DNA from: a virus
IMG/VR virus record: IMGVR_UViG_3300017769_000155
Location: 1-21,670 of that record
Direction: 5' to 3' (one strand)
DNA: 21,670 nt
Part shown: positions 8,295-13,877 of the stretch, piece by piece
Layout of the letters: the number at the start of each line of letters is the position of its first letter
Numbering within the stretch: the stretch's first letter is position 1
Position numbers and translations under genes: made by a program
The notes under the pieces: model-generated
Databases searched by the model: none
Told to the model about the DNA's origin: nothing
What the model saw: only the letters and a program-made list of their open reading frames with translations

Positions 8295-8328
8295 GGAAAT
8301 AATTTAGCTATTATTTTCATTTAGGGGG

Positions 8329-8357
8329 TTTACATACCTATTGTCTTAGCGTACAGT
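8329..8357 (+). promoter_or_regulatory. Rightward promoter for the 8400 gene set
   Basis: TTTACA (8329-8334) and TACAGT (8352-8357) are 17 bases apart and precede the gene at 8400 by about 40 bases. The GGTTTACAT context and a following AATAAAATAGG are also found in the 14.7-kb control region upstream of the Cro-like gene, so both may answer to the same regulator. The -10 matches the consensus at 4 of 6. Confidence 0.5.
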
Positions 8358-8399
8358 AATAAAATAGGGGGACTAACCCCACAGTCAGAGGAGAGAAAA

Positions 8400-8648
8400 A
8401 TGACAGTTTCAGTAATCAAAGATGACCGCAACGTAAAGTTTTTTAGCTTTGATGCTTGCGATGTTTGTGAGTTCGTTGCTGACGATAACAAGTATCGCGT
8501 TGCTAAAATTCCAAGCATAGGCGTTGCGGTTCAGGTTGAGCGCAAGTGCAAGGATGGCTCACTGGTTTGGGCGCACGTTGATAGCCGCCATCATCGCCGC
8601 CGTTATAACGAAGCACGTTCATTCGTAGAAGGAAGGGTGTGGGCTTAA
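8400..8648 (+). CDS. Unknown small protein, 82 aa
   Basis: ATG 8400 follows CAGAGGAGAG, a strong ribosome site. The product is mixed alpha/beta in appearance (VKFFSFDACDVCEFVADDNK; IGVAVQVERKCKDGSLVWAH) with three Cys near the centre (two as CDVC) and a His/Arg-rich patch (DSRHHRRRYNEA). The CxxC and single later Cys are not enough to call a zinc site. It heads a four-gene plus-strand transcript with its own promoter, followed by another small gene and a homing endonuclease. No family recognised. A small early host-takeover or accessory role is possible but not shown. Confidence 0.7.
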   Translation: MTVSVIKDDRNVKFFSFDACDVCEFVADDNKYRVAKIPSIGVAVQVERKCKDGSLVWAHVDSRHHRRRYNEARSFVEGRVWA

Positions 8649-8674
8649 CAGCCCCGCCCAGAAGGGAGATTGAT

Positions 8675-8866
8675 ATGAAGCCTATCTGCTGGAAACGATT
8701 TGATGTACGCTTTTCGGTGGGGGAGATTGATTCCCTCATCGAACAGCTTAACGAGCAGTTCCAATATGCTGACCATGCGGGTCAACCCATCAGCAGGGAA
8801 GCGCTCAGAGCCTATGATAAGCTCGTATGGCGCAGGAAGTATGAGACACGGAGGAAGGTCAAATGA
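8675..8866 (+). CDS. Unknown small basic protein, 63 aa
   Basis: I choose ATG 8675 because GAAGGGAG lies 6 bases upstream; the longer in-frame option at 8639 has no ribosome site. The protein is helical and Arg/Lys-rich at its end (LVWRRKYETRRKVK). Its centre reads VGEIDSLIEQLNEQFQYADH, a likely amphipathic helix. The stop overlaps the start of the homing endonuclease (ATGA), so the two are translated together. No recognised domain. Confidence 0.65.
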   Translation: MKPICWKRFDVRFSVGEIDSLIEQLNEQFQYADHAGQPISREALRAYDKLVWRRKYETRRKVK

Positions 8867-9855
8867 TTATATACTGCATCACCAATTCCGTTAATGGTAT
8901 GCGCTATATAGGAGCGGCAAAGTCCTTTAAGGAGAGAAAGCAAAAGCATTTAAGTGATGCCCGCAGAGGTAAGGGACGCGAAGGCTCTATACAGGACGCT
9001 ATGCGCTCATTCGGAGAGGAGAATTTCCGCTTTGAAGTTATTGATGAAGCCGAGGATTATGCAAGCCTGTCTGAGCGTGAGCATTATTGGATTCAGAGGT
9101 TCAACAGTTTATCGCCGAATGGGTATAATCTTCTGCTTGGCAACTATGCCACAAAAGTAAAAAACAACTTTCGCCATGTGTCTGTCGAAATAAACGGCAA
9201 GAAATTTAAGACTATAAAGTCTGCGGCGCAGTTTTACGGGGTAACTGAGAGTTGTTTTCGCTACAGGCTTGATAAGGGCTGGACAACAGAAGAAGCGGCG
9301 GGTATGGCGGATTTGCCAGATGACTATTACGTTCAAGAAACCTTTGTTCCAATTACCATTGACGGAATAAAATTCAGATGTATGTCTGATGGGGCAAGAC
9401 ACTTTGGAGTTGTTCTATGTACTTTGCGCCAAAGATTAGACAAAGGGTACAGTCCAGAGCAAGCTGTAGGGCTAGAGCCGCCTCCAGCGAAAGAGCCTTT
9501 TTGCCATCCAAACATGAAAAAAATAACTATCAACGGCATTTCTTTTGACAGTCAGCGACAGGCCTGTCTGTATTTTAGTAAAAAAACTGGTTTGAAGCCC
9601 CGCACACTGAAGGCTCGATTGAACAAAGGTTGGAGCTGGGAAGATATACTTTCGCCAGAAGTGTCCAACAGACACAGAGTGCCAAGAAAATCCAAAAAAG
9701 AATATACAGCCTTCGGAAAGACATACAGGACATCAGCAGAGCTAGGGGATGCGTTCGGGGTGTCTGCAAGTTACATCAGGGTTCTGATGTGCAAGAATAA
9801 AGGCAAGTCGCTGGAGTGGCTGATTAGTGAGAAGTTAAACAAGATGGAGGCATAA
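8863..9855 (+). CDS. GIY-YIG homing endonuclease with four C-terminal DNA-binding repeats, 330 aa
   Basis: Residues 1-94 are a GIY-YIG nuclease domain: IIY (Y4) and YIG (Y15-G17), R25 and H29 in FKERKQKH, a Glu in SEREHYWI (E73) and GYN (N89), which match the catalytic positions of I-TevI-type enzymes. Residues 108-321 hold four diverged copies of an about 40-residue module (about 108-148, 164-204, 221-263, 281-321), each a short beta hairpin ('ING..F.' type) then a helix-turn-helix ending RLDKGW. This is the NUMOD/intron-encoded-nuclease repeat type. The enzyme cuts one DNA strand or both at a long site so that its own gene is copied into it. It is free-standing, with no flanking intron signal that I can find. 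Ribosome site GGAGG lies 8 bases upstream. Confidence 0.9.
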   Translation: MIIYCITNSVNGMRYIGAAKSFKERKQKHLSDARRGKGREGSIQDAMRSFGEENFRFEVIDEAEDYASLSEREHYWIQRFNSLSPNGYNLLLGNYATKVKNNFRHVSVEINGKKFKTIKSAAQFYGVTESCFRYRLDKGWTTEEAAGMADLPDDYYVQETFVPITIDGIKFRCMSDGARHFGVVLCTLRQRLDKGYSPEQAVGLEPPPAKEPFCHPNMKKITINGISFDSQRQACLYFSKKTGLKPRTLKARLNKGWSWEDILSPEVSNRHRVPRKSKKEYTAFGKTYRTSAELGDAFGVSASYIRVLMCKNKGKSLEWLISEKLNKMEA

Positions 9856-10032
9856 ATGTGGCTAACAACTTACAAGCACAAAATAAAGCAACGCCCCAAG
9901 CGGGGTGACTGGCTGGTGCAGATATTTGACGGCAGAAAATTGGTGCAGGTGATGCGCTTCGCTTCTTGCAATGCGGCGCTATCTTTTGTACAAAGGAGAG
10001 AGGACTGTCAGGGTTTCACTCCTTTCTGCTGA
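9856..10032 (+). CDS. Small basic protein, 58 aa
   Basis: ATG 9856 follows the endonuclease stop immediately, with GGAGG ten bases upstream inside the previous gene. The visible pattern is RGDWLVQIFDGRKLVQVMRF followed by an Ala-rich helix and FVQRRED. This looks like a small beta-hairpin fold of the kind seen in short phage proteins, with aromatic/hydrophobic alternation. No recognised family. It ends 22 bases before a strong terminator, which closes the 8400-10032 transcript. Support: position, ribosome site, and a protein-like sequence for most of the frame; the last residues overlap a hairpin. Confidence 0.55.
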   Translation: MWLTTYKHKIKQRPKRGDWLVQIFDGRKLVQVMRFASCNAALSFVQRREDCQGFTPFC

Positions 10033-10053
10033 TAGTCCTTTCCTCCCTGACTG

Positions 10054-10082
10054 CCCCCTGAGCTTCGGCTTGGGGGGTTTTC
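10054..10082 (+). terminator. Rho-independent terminator of the 8400-10032 transcript
   Basis: A 10-bp stem (CCCCCTGAGC with GCTTGGGGGG, two G-T pairs) is closed by a TTCG loop and followed by TTTTCTGTT. On the other strand the T-run is absent, so it acts on the plus transcript. A second hairpin (stem 10001-10011 with 10029-10039, one G-U pair) lies just upstream. Confidence 0.88.
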
Positions 10083-10084
10083 TG

Positions 10085-10183
10085 TTACGGCTTAAACTTT
10101 CTGCCGACAAAAAACACAATCAGGTTTACGGTGGTGTTTATCGTAACCATAGCCACTAGCCAGTATTGCATCCACTCCGGCAT
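10085..10183 (-). CDS. 32-aa single-membrane-segment peptide at the end of the lysis operon
   Basis: The ATG at 10183 overlaps the stop of the holin gene (TGATG), a strong sign of coupled translation. The frame is open for 32 codons and encodes MPEWMQYWLVAMVTINTTVN, then LIVFFVGRKFKP. This is almost entirely one membrane helix with a basic C-terminal tail. Single-segment peptides next to holins can be antiholins, pinholin-like proteins or lysis helpers; which, if any, cannot be decided. It is too short to be judged by coding statistics, but the overlap and the clean topology argue that it is real. Confidence 0.55.
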   Translation of the reverse strand: MPEWMQYWLVAMVTINTTVNLIVFFVGRKFKP

Positions 10184-10557
10184 CACTTGGTATCCGTCTT
10201 TGCTTTCTTGTCATAGCTCCGCATCCCAGCTATGCCCAGCATCCCGAACAGTAGCGGCATCATCACAGACATATCTGCCTGCGGTATCATTATCCCGAAG
10301 CCTGCGGCAATCGGTGCGACCATGTAATTGATGCCTAGAGACAACCCGCATATCCAGCCGATTAGAGGCCGCCAGCTTGCCTGAAACCAGTTTCCCTTAG
10401 CATCTGCCCTGAGAACCTCTAACTGCGCCAGAGCAAGCTCCTGAGCGTGTTTATCAGCCATTGTGGCTAGGTCATGCGCCAGCTTGTTCTTGGTATCCTT
10501 GTCTGCGATAAACTTATCTAATATATCAGCCGCCGCTGGTATCAGTGCCTGTATCAT
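10183..10557 (-). CDS. Holin, 3-TM (GTA-type) family, 124 aa
   Basis: The protein starts with an amphipathic region (MIQALIPAAADILDKFIADK) and a charged Ala/Lys/Glu helix up to residue 50. It then has NWFQASWRPLIGWICGLSLG, the signature of the three-TM holin family (PF11351-like, GTA_holin_3TM), with two to three membrane segments in residues 62-112 and a basic tail. It would form the inner-membrane hole through which the lysozyme encoded upstream reaches the cell wall. AGAGGAAAAGC gives the ribosome site for ATG 10557. It shares 32 bases with the 52-aa gene before it and a one-base overlap with the peptide after it. The family call is confident on the WFQ.SWRP.IGW motif. Confidence 0.85.
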   Translation of the reverse strand: MIQALIPAAADILDKFIADKDTKNKLAHDLATMADKHAQELALAQLEVLRADAKGNWFQASWRPLIGWICGLSLGINYMVAPIAAGFGIMIPQADMSVMMPLLFGMLGIAGMRSYDKKAKTDTK

Positions 10558-10684
10558 GCTTTTCCTCTTTCCTTACTGGCTCAGTCAGCATCACGCCGTT
10601 CTCATCCACCAGAAAATAAACCTTCTTACCTCTGAGCTGGTTATCGGTATATGTGACCAGCCTTACTTCTCTTTGCCTATCCAT
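10526..10684 (-). CDS. Unknown 52-aa protein in the lysis operon
   Basis: ATG at 10684, inside the end of the two-TM gene, with GGAG about 11 bases upstream. The frame runs 52 codons and its end overlaps the holin start by 32 bases. The sequence (DRQREVRLVTYTDNQLRGKK; VYFLVDENGVMLTEP) reads like a small beta-strand domain and keeps a protein-like composition to residue 40. No membrane segment. Position within a fully overlapping lysis operon supports it. No family recognised. Confidence 0.5.
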   Translation of the reverse strand: MDRQREVRLVTYTDNQLRGKKVYFLVDENGVMLTEPVRKEEKHDTGTDTSGG

Positions 10685-10860
10685 ACTGCGAAAGCTCCAG
10701 TTAGCGCCCCAACCACCACAGAAACGAAGCCAGAGCGCTCCACAGTGGCCTCAGCGGCTGGCAGGGTCATATACCACTCGACAACCCTGAAGGCCATCAC
10801 AATCATCGCTAGGAACGCTAGGCGGGGTAATACGCGCCACTCATCCATCAGTGTTGCCAT
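10663..10860 (-). CDS. Two-TM membrane protein of the lysis operon, 65 aa
   Basis: Two hydrophobic segments, LAFLAMIVMAFRVVEWYM (about 15-32) and SGFVSVVVGALTGAFAVWIG (about 43-62), separated by a short acidic loop. WRVLPRL at the start and EW(Y/F)M.LP in the middle match a small protein commonly seen next to lysozyme and holin genes in marine phages. ATG 10860 overlaps the lysozyme stop by 13 bases and has GGAGA about 8 bases upstream. It may be a second holin, an antiholin or a spanin-like partner. Topology is clear, role is inferred from the neighbours. Confidence 0.7.
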   Translation of the reverse strand: MATLMDEWRVLPRLAFLAMIVMAFRVVEWYMTLPAAEATVERSGFVSVVVGALTGAFAVWIGKEK

Positions 10861-11300
10861 TTGCCAGTCTCCATCTGCTTTGCCAGTTCAGCGCTCCGGC
10901 CTTTGACTTGCTTTGCCCATCGGCTATCCAACATCTGCTTCGCGGCTTCGGGATAGTCACCCACATCGAGCGCTTGCTTCATCTTCAAAAATTTATTGAA
11001 GTTGGTCTGCCCCATGTTGAACAGCATATTCACGATAACCGCCTTCCGAGCATCGTTCAGGCCATTGTACCATCCATAGCTCTTGGCGGCAGTCATATAG
11101 GTATCCAAGTCATTCATCAGCAGATATTCGGCCTCATGGTCTGCCAACCCGCCGCCTATCTTCGGGTCAATCAACCTGCCATAGCCAATGGTCAGATAGC
11201 CGAGGTGGTCTTTATAAGGCGTATGCTTGCCCTTCTCTTTGACGCTACCCTCATGGCGCTTCAGTTGCTTTATCAGCTTGTCCACGCTGTCGTCCATCAT
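10848..11300 (-). CDS. Endolysin, T4-type lysozyme (glycoside hydrolase family 24), 150 aa
   Basis: Cuts the glycan strands of peptidoglycan (N-acetylmuramidase) at the end of infection. The catalytic triad of T4 lysozyme is in place: Glu17 in KRHEG, Asp31 in PYKDHLGYLTIGYG and Thr37. Other family marks are YLLMNDLD, RKAVIVNMLFNMG and the C-terminal SRWAKQVKGRS...KQMETGKW. Length is close to T4 lysozyme (164 aa). There is no signal peptide or signal-anchor segment, so export needs the holin encoded 291 bases downstream. ATG 11300 overlaps the preceding stop (ATGA). Catalytic residues, length and operon agree; this is one of the surest calls. Confidence 0.93.
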   Translation of the reverse strand: MMDDSVDKLIKQLKRHEGSVKEKGKHTPYKDHLGYLTIGYGRLIDPKIGGGLADHEAEYLLMNDLDTYMTAAKSYGWYNGLNDARKAVIVNMLFNMGQTNFNKFLKMKQALDVGDYPEAAKQMLDSRWAKQVKGRSAELAKQMETGKWQH

Positions 11301-11512
11301 ACCGCCTCGTCAAACTCGCCCTGCATCAGCTTGGAAGCAGTAACGCCCAGATTGTACATAGCGTCCGTCATTTCGTTATCGCTGGCCTTGCCCCGCGCAC
11401 TCATAAACACTTCGATAGCATCCCCTGTCTGAGGGCAAAAGCTAACGGTCACTGCCATGCCTGCGCCTACGTTTGTTGTGATGCACGGTCTGCGATTTGG
11501 GATTTGTCTCAT
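11297..11512 (-). CDS. TSCPD-domain-like small protein, 71 aa
   Basis: Resembles the TSCPD domain normally found at the C-terminus of vitamin-B12-dependent ribonucleotide reductases or as stand-alone phage proteins. Visible: IPNRRPC at the N-terminus, AVTVSFCPQTGDAIEVFMSA, then a helix with NEMTDAMYNLGVTASKLMQG. The order (N-terminal Arg/Pro/Cys, beta strands, EVF, helix with L...S..L) fits the family. No reductase catalytic subunit is in the window. GGAG lies 7 bases upstream of ATG 11512. The first 71 bases are shared with the nuclease gene in another frame, an unusually long overlap. A B12 or redox role is not shown. Confidence 0.65.
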   Translation of the reverse strand: MRQIPNRRPCITTNVGAGMAVTVSFCPQTGDAIEVFMSARGKASDNEMTDAMYNLGVTASKLMQGEFDEAV

Positions 11513-11954
11513 TGATTAGCTCCACTGCTGATGCCCAGCTATCTGATTCGAGATTGGGCGTTTCAAAGAATGATATGGGTTTTTGATACTTCTTTATGTT
11601 TATAGAAGTCACAGGCAAATACCATACCACACGCTGTTCTGTGCTGACCATAGCCAGAATGTCATAGTCGGCTATTGTCGGCAGTCTTTTCTTGCCGCCC
11701 AGCCCAGTCTGAAAATTAACACGGCGGCGGTGACCATCCCCTTGCCGAGAAGCCTGACAAGCCTTTACCTGTATCCTTAGCATCTGGCCTGTATCTGGAT
11801 GCCATGCTATCAGGTCAACAGCATCCTGTTGTGCCATAGCAACACGCCACCCCCGTGCTATAACAGAGGCGGCGGCTATATGTTCTCCGGCTAGGCCGGA
11901 TGTGGTTTGTGATAGAACTGTGTCTGCTACAAATTTACTGCTCAGGGTCATCAT
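11442..11954 (-). CDS. PD-(D/E)XK nuclease-like protein, 170 aa
   Basis: N-terminal core GLAGEHIAAASVIARGWRVA followed by QQDAVDLIAWH and LRIQVKA gives the order E24...D47...QVK64 of PD-(D/E)XK nucleases (archaeal Holliday-junction-resolvase or DUF4365-like group). Gln replaces the usual Glu in the (D/E)XK motif, a change known in active members. The C-terminal 25 residues are basic (NKRRRRHGSDR) and lie in the overlap with the TSCPD gene, so they may be a non-structured tail. ATG 11954 (or 11951) overlaps the DUF3310 stop. Likely acts on branched or broken DNA together with the recombination genes at the head of the operon; substrate inferred. Confidence 0.72.
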   Translation of the reverse strand: MMTLSSKFVADTVLSQTTSGLAGEHIAAASVIARGWRVAMAQQDAVDLIAWHPDTGQMLRIQVKACQASRQGDGHRRRVNFQTGLGGKKRLPTIADYDILAMVSTEQRVVWYLPVTSINIKKYQKPISFFETPNLESDSWASAVELINETNPKSQTVHHNKRRRRHGSDR

Positions 11955-12153
11955 GCTTAATCAGGTCATCCAGATAAAACCGAGCTTTCTTCAAATCTTC
12001 CAGCCCGTTTTTGTGGTTAAATCTCCAGATATATTTTAGCACATTGCCCTGAACATAATACTTGTAATTTTCACCGAGCGCCGCCTTTATGGCGTCTAGG
12101 CACTCGATGTTTCCGCTGGTGTAATGCTCAGGATGGTTCACTGGGTCTTTCAT
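11935..12153 (-). CDS. DUF3310 protein (T7 gp1.7-like), 72 aa
   Basis: The sequence VNHPEHYTSGNIECLDAIKA followed by YYVQGNVLKYIWRFNHKNGL and DLKKARFYLDDLI covers the whole DUF3310 domain. In T7 the gp1.7 protein of this family is a nucleotide kinase, but stand-alone short versions like this one are mostly unstudied, so kinase activity should not be assumed. I choose ATG 12153 (AGAAGG six bases upstream) over the TTG two codons earlier at 12159. It overlaps the 48-aa gene before it by 26 bases and the nuclease after it by 20. Family call is confident. Confidence 0.88.
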   Translation of the reverse strand: MKDPVNHPEHYTSGNIECLDAIKAALGENYKYYVQGNVLKYIWRFNHKNGLEDLKKARFYLDDLIKHDDPEQ

Positions 12154-12274
12154 CTTCAACCTTCTTCATTAGCACTGCGTGTTGGCTGTGAGGGTAGGAC
12201 AGGTAGGAGACAATCTCCCACCCATTCTCCTCGCGTTCTTTGATGTGACCATGCACAACATATCTAAGGGTCAT
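12128..12274 (-). CDS. Unknown 48-aa protein
   Basis: ATG 12274 overlaps the stop of the DnaA-like gene (ATGA), and its stop lies inside DUF3310. The sequence (RYVVHGHIKEREENGWEIVS followed by SQHAVLMKKVE) has the W.IV...... S.Y/H..VLM.K ending typical of small phage proteins in such operons. No ribosome site of its own is visible, so coupling would be needed. It fills what would otherwise be a gap in a fully packed operon, which supports it. Function unknown. Confidence 0.6.
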   Translation of the reverse strand: MTLRYVVHGHIKEREENGWEIVSYLSYPHSQHAVLMKKVEDERPSEPS

Positions 12275-12621
12275 GCGCTCAGACACCGTTCAATTTCCTT
12301 TATAATTCGGGTGGTTTTTGACCGCCCACGGCCTCTTTTATCGAGCTTCTTGACGGCGTAGTAGACTGAGGTATGGTCACGCCCAAATGCCCTGCCCACT
12401 TCTGGATAGCTACAACCCAGCAGTTTGACTGACAGATACATAGCAATGTGTCGCTCATTTGCGTTGAGCCTTCTCTTAGACAGCAATTCCAAGACTGGCA
12501 CTCCTGTGACTTCGCTGGTTGCTTGGACAACGTGTTCAATGCGCTGGTCATAGTGCATCGAACGGGATGGTCTCTCCGTTTTCCCTAAGAACTTTAAGAT
12601 AATTTTCTCTAGCACAGACAT
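12271..12621 (-). CDS. DnaA domain-IV-like DNA-binding protein, 116 aa
   Basis: Residues about 28-95 match the C-terminal DNA-binding domain of DnaA: GVPVLELLSKRRLNANERHI followed by AMYLSVKLL and the signature GRDHTSVYYAVKKL (80-93). In DnaA this domain binds 9-base DnaA boxes. Here the AAA+ ATPase domain is absent and the whole protein is little more than domain IV, so it can bind but not melt DNA. It may bring the phage origin to the host replisome, compete with host DnaA, or repress a promoter. Start: 12621 has GGAG ten bases upstream; ATG 12558, overlapping the previous stop, would give 95 aa and keep the domain. Domain call is strong. Confidence 0.88.
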   Translation of the reverse strand: MSVLEKIILKFLGKTERPSRSMHYDQRIEHVVQATSEVTGVPVLELLSKRRLNANERHIAMYLSVKLLGCSYPEVGRAFGRDHTSVYYAVKKLDKRGRGRSKTTRIIKEIERCLSA

Positions 12622-12766
12622 CGTTACAAAACTCCTTTCCCGCTAGTGTTATTGTTCCCTGATAGCGATAGTTGAAGCGGTTTCCGCAATGGTAGCAGTC
12701 GGCGTAGTTATCGACTGTTGGATACCTCGATTGCTTTGTTTGCCGCTTCTTATCACGCTTAAACAT
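12548..12766 (-). CDS. Small zinc-binding protein, 72 aa
   Basis: Two Cys pairs, C24-x2-C27 (CYHCG) and C47-x3-C51 (FCNDVCA), about 20 residues apart, with a basic N-terminus (MFKRDKKRQTKQSR) and a beta-like stretch between the pairs. This is the layout of a small treble-clef or zinc-ribbon domain. DNA or RNA binding is plausible from the basic tail but not shown. ATG 12766 overlaps the previous stop (TAATG). The end overlaps the DnaA-like gene by 74 bases if that one starts at 12621. Confidence 0.68.
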   Translation of the reverse strand: MFKRDKKRQTKQSRYPTVDNYADCYHCGNRFNYRYQGTITLAGKEFCNDVCARENYLKVLRENGETIPFDAL

Positions 12767-13008
12767 TAAAATGGAATCTCATCATCCATAGCCTGAGTAG
12801 CGCCATTAGCGGCTGGCCTTTCTTGCCACTCAGAAACCTTGATGCTCAGATATTGCTTGCCAGCCTTTGATTCGTTCTTCCACGCTGACAGGCTGTACTT
12901 TGTCCCGTCCATTGTCATAGAACCAGTCATATCAGGACGCTTCTCGTTATCGCCCTTATCGTTAGGAAATAACGAAGCCGTCATATCCTTCTGTTCATAT
13001 TCAGCCAT
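12766..13008 (-). CDS. Putative ssDNA-binding-type protein with SSB-like acidic tip, 80 aa
   Basis: The core NEKRPDMTGSMTMDGTKYSL, SAWKNESKAGKQYLSIKVSE alternates like a small beta barrel. The C-terminus is Ala/Gly/Gln-rich and ends exactly in DDEIPF, nearly the conserved DDDIPF tip by which bacterial SSB recruits partner proteins. Directly after the Rad52-like annealase and two genes after the exonuclease, this suggests a protein that coats ssDNA or docks the SSB partner set. It is shorter than a normal SSB (about 110 residues for the OB fold), so it may be a compact variant or a DUF736-like protein with a borrowed tip. GGAG 8 bases upstream of ATG 13008. Tip is seen, function is inferred. 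Confidence 0.62.
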   Translation of the reverse strand: MAEYEQKDMTASLFPNDKGDNEKRPDMTGSMTMDGTKYSLSAWKNESKAGKQYLSIKVSEWQERPAANGATQAMDDEIPF

Positions 13009-13684
13009 TTAATAACTCCTGTTTTCTGTTTCTGAATATTTCCATTTCATCCGCAGACCACTTTGGTTTGCGGCTATACAGCGCCTTTAAAGCGTCCATA
13101 TCTGGGCATAGTCTAGCCTCATCCTTTAAGGATAGGGGTGACTTTATCTTCTGTGGGGTGTTTGCGACATCCGAACGCTCAGTATTATTAAAGACATTAC
13201 GGTTTTCTACGGTTTGCTCAGATGTCGCGCCCCTCTCTGCCTTCTGCTCGGAGTTGTCCGAGCCAGCAGAAACTGGTGATGGTGCTGGCATATCTTCGCC
13301 AGCATATAAATGCAGACCCAAGCCTGTCGCCATGCTGATAGCCTTCGCCATACAGCGCTGGATAGAGGCGTTAACCTCGAAGCTGTTGGGCTTTTGAATA
13401 GGCCGATTGGCATGGTTCAGGATTGGCATAATCTCTGTGGTGGCTGGTTCATCCTTGCCCAGCGTGATAGTGACCTGCACATAGGCATAGCCCTGTGCGT
13501 CCACCATATAAGGCAGATAGGTATCACCCGCCTGCTTAAAAATGTGCTTAGTCACCATCGCATCTGGGACGTGCTGTTTTAACAGCCGCAGAGCGTGCGC
13601 CCAGCTTAGGTATGTAAACCCGTTCTTTTTCTCGACAATCTTTCGGGTGTCGATTTGTGACATGGTTGCGAATATATTGCTCAT
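13001..13684 (-). CDS. Single-strand annealing protein, Rad52-like DUF1071 (Sak) family, 227 aa
   Basis: Residues 1-131 match the DUF1071 annealing core: IFATMSQIDTRKIVEKKNGF, TYLSWAHAL, a YVQVTITLG strand, IMPILNHANRPIQKPNSFEV, then NASIQRCMAKAI and GLGLHLYAGED. Proteins of this group are Rad52/Redbeta-like: they bind ssDNA as rings or filaments and anneal complementary strands. Residues 135-190 are a polar, probably disordered linker and 190-227 a short helical tail (PKWSADEMEIFRNRKQEL). With the exonuclease encoded just upstream it makes a two-part recombination system like lambda Exo/Bet. Starts at ATG 13684, two bases after the previous stop. Confidence 0.87.
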   Translation of the reverse strand: MSNIFATMSQIDTRKIVEKKNGFTYLSWAHALRLLKQHVPDAMVTKHIFKQAGDTYLPYMVDAQGYAYVQVTITLGKDEPATTEIMPILNHANRPIQKPNSFEVNASIQRCMAKAISMATGLGLHLYAGEDMPAPSPVSAGSDNSEQKAERGATSEQTVENRNVFNNTERSDVANTPQKIKSPLSLKDEARLCPDMDALKALYSRKPKWSADEMEIFRNRKQELLNG

Positions 13685-13685
13685 C

Positions 13686-13877
13686 CTAATTTGTCTCCAT
13701 ATCCATCACGATTTTAGAGACATGGCTTATTGCTTCCGGCGCATCCATTTTCATGTGTGACGATAAAGCACTTTGCAGTCCGACCATTGCATTGATTGGC
13801 GCATTGTTTCGGTGGTTATACTCGAATGTCTGCCCATCCTTAAAATGCACAGTGATTTTGCTCTTTACAGTTTCCAT
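13686..13877 (-). CDS. Unknown small protein between exonuclease and annealase, 63 aa
   Basis: Short beta-hairpin-like start (KITVHFKDGQTFEYNHRN) and a helical second half rich in Met and Ser (INAMVGLQSALSSHMKMDAP). ATG 13877 overlaps the exonuclease stop by 13 bases; its stop is 1 base before the annealase start. It is thus locked between the two recombination genes and probably expressed in step with them. No recognised family, and no Cys or membrane segment. Confidence 0.65.
   Translation of the reverse strand: METVKSKITVHFKDGQTFEYNHRNNAPINAMVGLQSALSSHMKMDAPEAISHVSKIVMDMETN

Noticed and set aside
8366-8380. GGGG...CCCC hairpin before the 8400 gene as a riboswitch or terminator
   Set aside because: Only four base pairs, no T-run and no further structure; too weak to call.
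10851-11432. 193-codon plus-strand frame opposite the lysozyme
   Set aside because: The minus frame is a full lysozyme with all catalytic residues; the plus frame is its shadow, without ribosome site.
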